From: Paraspadella gotoi
Lineage: Eukaryota > Chaetognatha
Assembly: GCA_051294375.1 (NCBI GenBank)
Contig: CM119265.1
Span: forward strand, 27,898,665 to 27,962,664
Direction of reading: 5' to 3'
DNA: 64,000 nt
Positions 59,067-64,000 of this stretch are shown here, in pieces. Below the pieces are notes generated by a model. It saw only the letters and a program-made list of their open reading frames with translations, did not search any database and was not told the origin of the DNA. Numbering within the stretch: position 1 is the stretch's first letter; the number at the start of each line of letters is the position of its first letter. The translations under genes were made by a program, and so were the position numbers.

Positions 59067-59571
59067 GTCTTCTCTCTTCAGTCTCTCTCTCTCTCTCTCT
59101 CTCCTTAGTCCTTTGGCTCGGTCCGCCGAGTTCCCTGCCGATTTGGAAAGAGTTTGGCCACTTTTGTGTTCCACTTTGTTTCCATTGATTCCTCTCGTTC
59201 CTCCTCCCTCCTTCCATGCCCCTTACAGACTCTTCCACACCCCGATCATCTCCTTCCCATCCATTTCTTTCATCTGTATCCATCTGTATCTTGATTCAAA
59301 AGTCTATTTCTTTCTTTTATTCTTCTTCTTACTTTCTTATTCTTTTATTTATTCATTTATACAAAAGCCACCATCTTTAATTTTAAATCTTATTTTATAA
59401 ATTTATTTTTCACAAGTACTTAATGTCAATAACTTTTGTTCTATAAACAAATAATAAATAACCATCTTACTTTTATTGATGAAAGATCTTTCACCAAGAC
59501 TAGAAAATCCGTCCATCGCGGTTTAAAAACGATTTCTAGAAACCAGCCCACTTAGCATAACCCCTTTTCCT

Positions 59572-59602
<31 letters not shown>
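57638..59602. repeat. Inverted copy of block X (36060-37960)
   Basis: Contains the (GTC)n run near 57775-57822, the Tc1-like remnant and the CTGATGCACTT... segment, all in reverse orientation, ending at CCCCTTTTCCTATAA and a CT tract. Confidence 0.85.
58385..58760 (+). mobile_element. Tc1/mariner-like remnant, second copy
   Basis: Plus-strand codons at 58531-58554 give EGGHTKY and a stop. The rest mirrors 36850-37280, including GTTATGCTAAAAGTACTGTA near 58340. One inserted base (TCGATGCC for TCGTGCC) shifts the frame just before GGHTKY. Confidence 0.6.
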
Positions 59603-60717
59603 NNNNNNNNNNNNNNNNNNNNNNNNNNNNNNNNNNNNNNNNNNNNNNNNNNNNNNNNNNNNNNNNNNNNNNNNNNNNNNNNNNNNNNNNNNNNNNNNNN
59701 NNNNNNNNNNNNNNNNNNNNNNNNNNNNNNNNNNNNNNNNNNNNNNNNNNNNNNNNNNNNNNNNNNNNNNNNNNNNNNNNNNNNNNNNNNNNNNNNNNNN
59801 NNNNNNNNNNNNNNNNNNNNNNNNNNNNNNNNNNNNNNNNNNNNNNNNNNNNNNNNNNNNNNNNNNNNNNNNNNNNNNNNNNNNNNNNNNNNNNNNNNNN
59901 NNNNNNNNNNNNNNNNNNNNNNNNNNNNNNNNNNNNNTCTCTCCCTCTCTCTTTCACTCTATCTCTCTTTCACTCTAACTCACACTCTCTCTGGCAAGGT
60001 ACACTGCTCCGCTTTTTCATTCGTGGCAGACAATTTTTTTCTTTCCTTCTTTTGTTTTTTCGTCTCTAAAACTTTAACTCAAAAATTATTTTCACAATTT
60101 TTAAATTCTGAAAGTTTTTCATTTTTAATTTTTTTAAAGTTTTTGGGATTTTTTTGAGTATTTGAGTTTTTTAAAAGTTTTTTCGTCTCGTTAAAAAAAC
60201 TTTAAAAATAACATTTTTTAAAAACAAAACGACAATCATTATTATTTCTCCTTTTTTTTCATTTTTCCATTTTTCCTTAATCTTTTTGCCGCTATTCCCC
60301 ATAATCTTCCGATTTCAGTTTTTACCAACACACCCGCCCCTCTTCTACAACCGAATCCTCTCTCCTCTCTCCTGAACCCCAGGGGTCGCGATTCCCAGAC
60401 TTTCGCGCTCACCGAATTCCATGTTTCATTTTCTTCGATGGAACAGATCATCGGGGGAAATCAACGACTCTTCTCTTCTTGATCCCAATTCATCGTCTCT
60501 CTCTCTCTCTCTCTCTCTCTCTNNNNNNNNNNNNNNNNNNNNNNNNNNNNNNNNNNNNNNNNNNNNNNNNNNNNNNNNNNNNNNNNNNNNNNNNNNNNNN
60601 NNNNNNNNNNNNNNNNNNNNNNNNNNNNNNNNNNNNNNNNNNNNNNNNNNNNNNNNNNNNNNNNNNNNNNNNNNNNNNNNNNNNNNNNNNNNNNNNNNNN
60701 NNNNNNNNNNNNNNNNN
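59603..60717. other. Two assembly gaps with intervening non-coding sequence
   Basis: N runs lie at 59603-59937 and 60523-60717, both entered from CT tracts. Between them is T-rich sequence and a G/C-richer patch (60300-60450). The patch is open on the minus strand and has a GTGAGC, but no consistent exon. Confidence 0.6.
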
Positions 60718-60722
60718 GTTAA

Positions 60723-60960
60723 GGGGGTAAGGAGGTTCGGCAGTCGGTTCGAGGTAAGGGGAGGCGAAGGGAATATCTGAAAGATGAGGTGAGTCGATGC
60801 CTTTTGTTTCTCTATCAGATTCAGAAATCGGGGGAAAGTATCGTATTCAAGAAGCAGGTGAAATTACATTCAGATCGGATTGAATCGGAAGAATTATACT
60901 TTGTGTGGACAACTTTTTGCAAGCTACCTGAATCCGATATTAAAAATAAAAAAAATATTC
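60723..60960 (+). CDS. Possible exon or coding remnant, plus strand
   Basis: After a stop at 60720 one frame is open for about 80 codons up to a gap. It reads GRRREYLKDE, then QIQKSGESIVFKKQVKLHSD, then RIESEELYFVW. A GTGAGT (60789) and a CTATCAG (60818) lie inside, but an intron of 30 bases is improbably short. The second half is repeated at 61749, where the same DNA reads RIESERIYTFVCDNFLQAIL in another frame. Which frame is right is unclear; the protein is not recognised. Confidence 0.3.
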
Positions 60961-61723
60961 TTTTTTTATTTATCAGTTTATCATTCATCACTTATCTATC
61001 CACCCTTTTCTTATTTTCTTCTTATTTTCCTCTTCTACTTCTCTATCCACCCTTCTCTTATTCTCNNNNNNNNNNNNNNNNNNNNNNNNNNNNNNNNNNN
61101 NNNNNNNNNNNNNNNNNNNNNNNNNNNNNNNNNNNNNNNNNNNNNNNNNNNNNNNNNNNNNNNNNNNNNNNNNNNNNNNNNNNNNNNNNNNNNNNNNNNN
61201 NNNNNNNNNNNNNNNNNNNNNNNNNNNNNNNNNNNNNNNNNNNNNNNNNNNNNNNNNNNTATTCTCTTCTCTATTTCCTCTTCTACTTCTCTATTTGCCC
61301 TTCCCTCTTCCCCTACCCTTCGCTTATCTATTCCAGTCTGGATTTCATCAAAATTCCTTTCGCTGTTCAGATTTAGCAAATCCGTCCCTCCCTACTCCTT
61401 CTCCTTCCTCCTCTTCTCTCTTTCTCCTCCCTTCCTTTCTCCCTCTCTCCCTCTCCCTCTCTCCCTCTCTCCCTCCTCCCACTTTAATGACCAACAGCAA
61501 CCGTTTTCTTTCCGATATCAAACACAATAACGTACTTCCCTCTTGACAGATATTTTTTTTCCATCTTATCAATAACTATTTCTCTTTATCTTTTTTCGTT
61601 CCATTTTTTTTTCGCTTTGCAACTCTTATATTTTATTTCTCCCATAGAATTTTTGTCACTTTACTTTTTTTTTCCTTCCTTACTTCTTTCCTTCCTTTCC
61701 TTCCTTTCCTTCCTTTCCTTCCT
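60868..61723. repeat. Tandem duplication, left copy
   Basis: From ATTCAGATCGGATTGAATCGG through TATCTATCCACCCTTCTC-type repeats and CCAACAGCAACC to CCTT repeats. It contains an N run (61066-61259). The right copy is 61749-62640. Confidence 0.85.
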
Positions 61724-61748
61724 NNNNNNNNNNNNNNNNNNNNNNNNN

Positions 61749-62640
61749 AATCGGATTGAATCGGAAAGAATTTATACATTTGTGTGCGACAACTTTTTGC
61801 AAGCTATCCTGGAATCCGATGATAAAAAAATTAAAAAATAATATGTCTTTTTTTATTTATCATAGTTTATCATTCGATCACTTATCTATCCACCCGTTCT
61901 TATTTGCTTCTTATTTTTCCTCTTCTACTTTCCTCTTATCCACCCTTCTCTTATTCTCTTCTCATTTCCTCTTCTACTTCTCTATTTGCCTTTCTCTTAG
62001 TTCTACTTCTCAATTTCCTCGTTCTACTGTATCTATCCACCCTTACTCTCTTATTCATCTTCTCTATTTCCTCTCTCTGACTTATACTATTCCACCCTTC
62101 GTTTTATTCTCTCTCTATTTCCTCTTCTATCTTATCTATCCACCTCTTCTTTGTATTCTTTCTCTATTTCCTCTTTCTACTGTCGTCTATCCACCTTCTT
62201 CTCTTATTCTCTTTCTCTATTTCCTCGTTCTACTTCTCTATTTGCCCTTCCCTCTTCCCCTACCCTTCGCTTATCTATGATCCAGGCTGTGGATTCATCA
62301 ACAAGTTCCTCTTTCGCTGTTCAGCATTAAGGCAAATCCGTCCCTCCCTCACTCCTTCTCCTTCCTCCTCTTCTCTCTTTCTCCTCCCTTCCTTTCTCCC
62401 CTCTCTCCCTCTCCCTCTCTCGCCTCTCTCCTCCTCCTCCCACTTAATTGACCAACAGCAACCGGTTTTCTCTCCGATATCAAACACCATAAGTACTTCC
62501 CCTCTGCACAGATATTATTTTTTCCATCTTATCAATTAACTTATTTCTCCTTTATCTTTTTTCGCTTCCATTTTTTTTTCCGCTTTGCAACTCTTATCTA
62601 TGTTTATTTCTCCATAGAATTTTTGTCACTTTACTTTTTC
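61749..62640. repeat. Tandem duplication, right copy (noisy)
   Basis: Same order as 60868-61723, starting directly after a 25-N gap (61724-61748). It contains about seven CTATCCACCC...CTCTTATTC units of roughly 60 bp that lie under the N run in the left copy. Confidence 0.85.
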
Positions 62641-62852
62641 TCCTTCCTTACTTCTTTTCCTTCCTTTCTTCCCTTTCCTATCCTTTCCTCCTTTCCTTCC
62701 CTTTTCCTTCCTTTCCTTCCTTACTACCTTCCTTTCCTTTCTTTCTTTTCCTTCCTTCTTTCTTTCCTTCCTTCCTTCCTTCCTTCCTCGCTTCCTTCCT
62801 TCCTTCCTTTCCTTCCTTCCTTCCTTCCTTCCTTCCTTCCTTCCTTATTTCC
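62640..62852. repeat. (CCTT)n tetranucleotide repeat
   Basis: CCTT/TTCC units with interruptions in the first half and nearly pure TTCC in the second. A short counterpart lies before the gap at 61680-61723. Confidence 0.95.
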
Positions 62853-63021
62853 CTTATCTCCTTTTTTCCCTTCCTTTCTTCCTGTCCCCACCTTCCCTCT
62901 GTTCTTTTCTCTTTACGATACCTTCCTCTTTCTCCTTCCCCCTCCCTCTTCTATTCCCTCTTATGGACCCCTTCCATACCCCTTTCTCCTCCCCCTCTTC
63001 CTTCCCCCTCCCACCGGTCAG

Positions 63022-63228
63022 TCACATTCGGGGTCGACCAAAAGGTCGCCATCTTTTTTTTTCGTTCTCTCTGTCGTCGTCGTCGTCGTCGTCGTCGAAA
63101 AAATATCCAAAGTGGGGATCGAGTGGCATTGAGACGAAGGGAGAGCGAATGGCATCGTGAAATGGCAGTGTGTCGAGTGGCAAGATTGACGAGAGATCAA
63201 TAAATATATCTTTCGTTTTTTTTTTCGT
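63022..63228 (-). CDS. Possible exon with Asp run, minus strand (weak)
   Basis: One minus-strand frame is open for 68 codons. It includes LPLDTLPFHDAIRSPFVSM, PLDPHFGYFF, eight Asp from (GAC)n, then RENEKKRWRPFGRPRM and a stop. The composition is protein-like, but I see no good acceptor and only a weak donor (GTGACT). The (GTC)n run at 63073-63097 overlaps it. Confidence 0.25.
   Translation of the reverse strand, partial: TKKKTKDIFIDLSSILPLDTLPFHDAIRSPFVSMPLDPHFGYFFDDDDDDDDRENEKKRWRPFGRPRM
63073..63097. repeat. (GTC)n trinucleotide repeat
   Basis: Eight perfect GTC units, of the same type as those at 1-34, 5160-5180 (as GAC) and 57775-57822. Confidence 0.95.
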
Positions 63229-63982
63229 TCAAAAACGATATTAGACGGTTTGGTGATGATTTAAAACTTTTAGCCCTTAGATAATATAAGATAACATAAA
63301 AAGTTCGAAAGGCTATCTACGACCCTGGGCCTTTAATTGAAGGACAATATAAGCTGTTTTTGCTGAGGGGAGTGTAAAGCTTTTCTTCTATAGTGAAATT
63401 GATTAAATGAGACTTATAAATTATAAAAGTATAATCTAATTATTATTTTATGACTGCTTTAATTCTAGACTCTAAGGCTTTAAAGGCTTTAAAATCTTTC
63501 AGACTCCAGAGTGTCACCTTAACTAATGTTCAATCAGTGAGTGAGCTTCCTTCTCGAGAAAGTCAAGCTATGTTATAATAGTGTTAGAGTCTTAGAGAGA
63601 TGGAAGCCAATACCCGCCAGCGACTGAGCAAAGTCTGGTAGCAAGACAACTTAGGAATTCATCAAATGAATTGATAATTTTAATATTGGCTGATATAACT
63701 TCATGAAAAAAATTATATAAAACATTTAAAAAGCATTTTGCAAAATGTGTCTCGGCTTATAACATGGTTAAAATAAAGTTTTACAAGCAACTCTCCTCGA
63801 TAACCTCCATCAACAGGTCACCCCATCAACAGGTCACCCCATCAACTTCTTGTTTCCCCATCAGGCAACCTCAGCATGGAAGCGGGCAGGCCCGGGCAAG
63901 CCCAGATCCTCAACCGATTCTCGATATTGGGATCTAACTTTTTACGACGCAGAATACGACATTTTTTATCGGAAAAAAATAG
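63229..63982. other. AT-rich sequence, no gene; diverged copy of the 80-bp motif
   Basis: At 63561-63648 GCTATGTTATAATAGTG, GATGGAAGCC, ACCCGCCAGC and CAAAGTCTGGTAGCAAGA follow the order of the dispersed motif. A 17-bp unit ending GGTCACCCC is duplicated in tandem at about 63811-63846. Nothing else is recognised. Confidence 0.5.
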
Positions 63983-64000
63983 AGAGAGAGAGAGAGAGAG
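63983..64000. repeat. (AG)n microsatellite at window edge
   Basis: AG units run out of the window. Confidence 0.9.

Overview
This 64 kb window is a fragment of a repeat-rich, AT-biased metazoan genome, most likely an arthropod, although the phylum cannot be fixed from sequence alone. Three things point to an animal: short exons with GT/AG junctions inside long introns, a BEL/Pao-type LTR retrotransposon remnant (a superfamily known only from animals), and Tc1-like transposon remnants. Very long (GA)n/(CT)n tracts and other simple repeats run throughout. There are no bacterial-type operons, no rRNA or tRNA genes that I can recognise, and no CRISPR array. Most long open frames here are translations of purine/pyrimidine repeats and are not genes.

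Left part (1-28,990). The main content is one candidate multi-exon gene on the minus strand, read from right to left, which I assembled by eye from splice junctions and matching codon phases. The exons are A (28,604-28,987), B (27,529-27,637), C (24,671-24,923, with copies at 12,089-12,352 and 20,522-20,832), D (8,428-8,571, copy at 15,274-15,430), E (5,725-5,867), F (5,067-5,212) and G (2,652-2,728, copy at 3,687-3,763), with a doubtful continuation at 1-93. Exons A and B together give a complete immunoglobulin-type domain. Exons C and D give a second Ig-like domain end, and E-G continue a Cys-containing, Ser-rich chain. The gene is probably an Ig-superfamily adhesion or receptor protein; I do not recognise the family member.

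The same part is built from segmental copies of one roughly 7 kb intron-exon block. These are A1 (6,338-13,237), A2 (13,238-21,098), A3 (21,199-24,923, continuing at 26,292-28,000) and a partial A4 (45,360-47,460). The copies differ mainly by scattered single-base insertions and deletions, and error-rich stretches switch abruptly to clean ones. Removing the extra copies leaves a single collinear gene, so part of the duplication may be an assembly effect. A truncated BEL/Pao element with an intact-looking 3' LTR (25,739-26,291) is lodged in A3.

Middle part (29,000-47,500). This is a mosaic of blocks repeated in direct and inverted orientation. It includes near-exact giant palindromes whose centres coincide with 25-N gaps (34,221, 39,561, 41,144), with switches falling in (GA)n/(CT)n tracts. 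Older structures also occur: a GC-rich palindromic block (41,745-42,010), a diverged foldback inverted repeat (42,340-44,270) and a Tc1-like remnant.

Right part (47,500-64,000). This holds an orphan exon candidate (48,634-48,738), a degenerate satellite of about 97 bp (51,646-52,672), a large inverted copy of the middle blocks (53,250-59,602), a tandem duplication interrupted by gaps (60,868-62,640), tetranucleotide repeats and two weak exon candidates near 60.8 and 63.1 kb.
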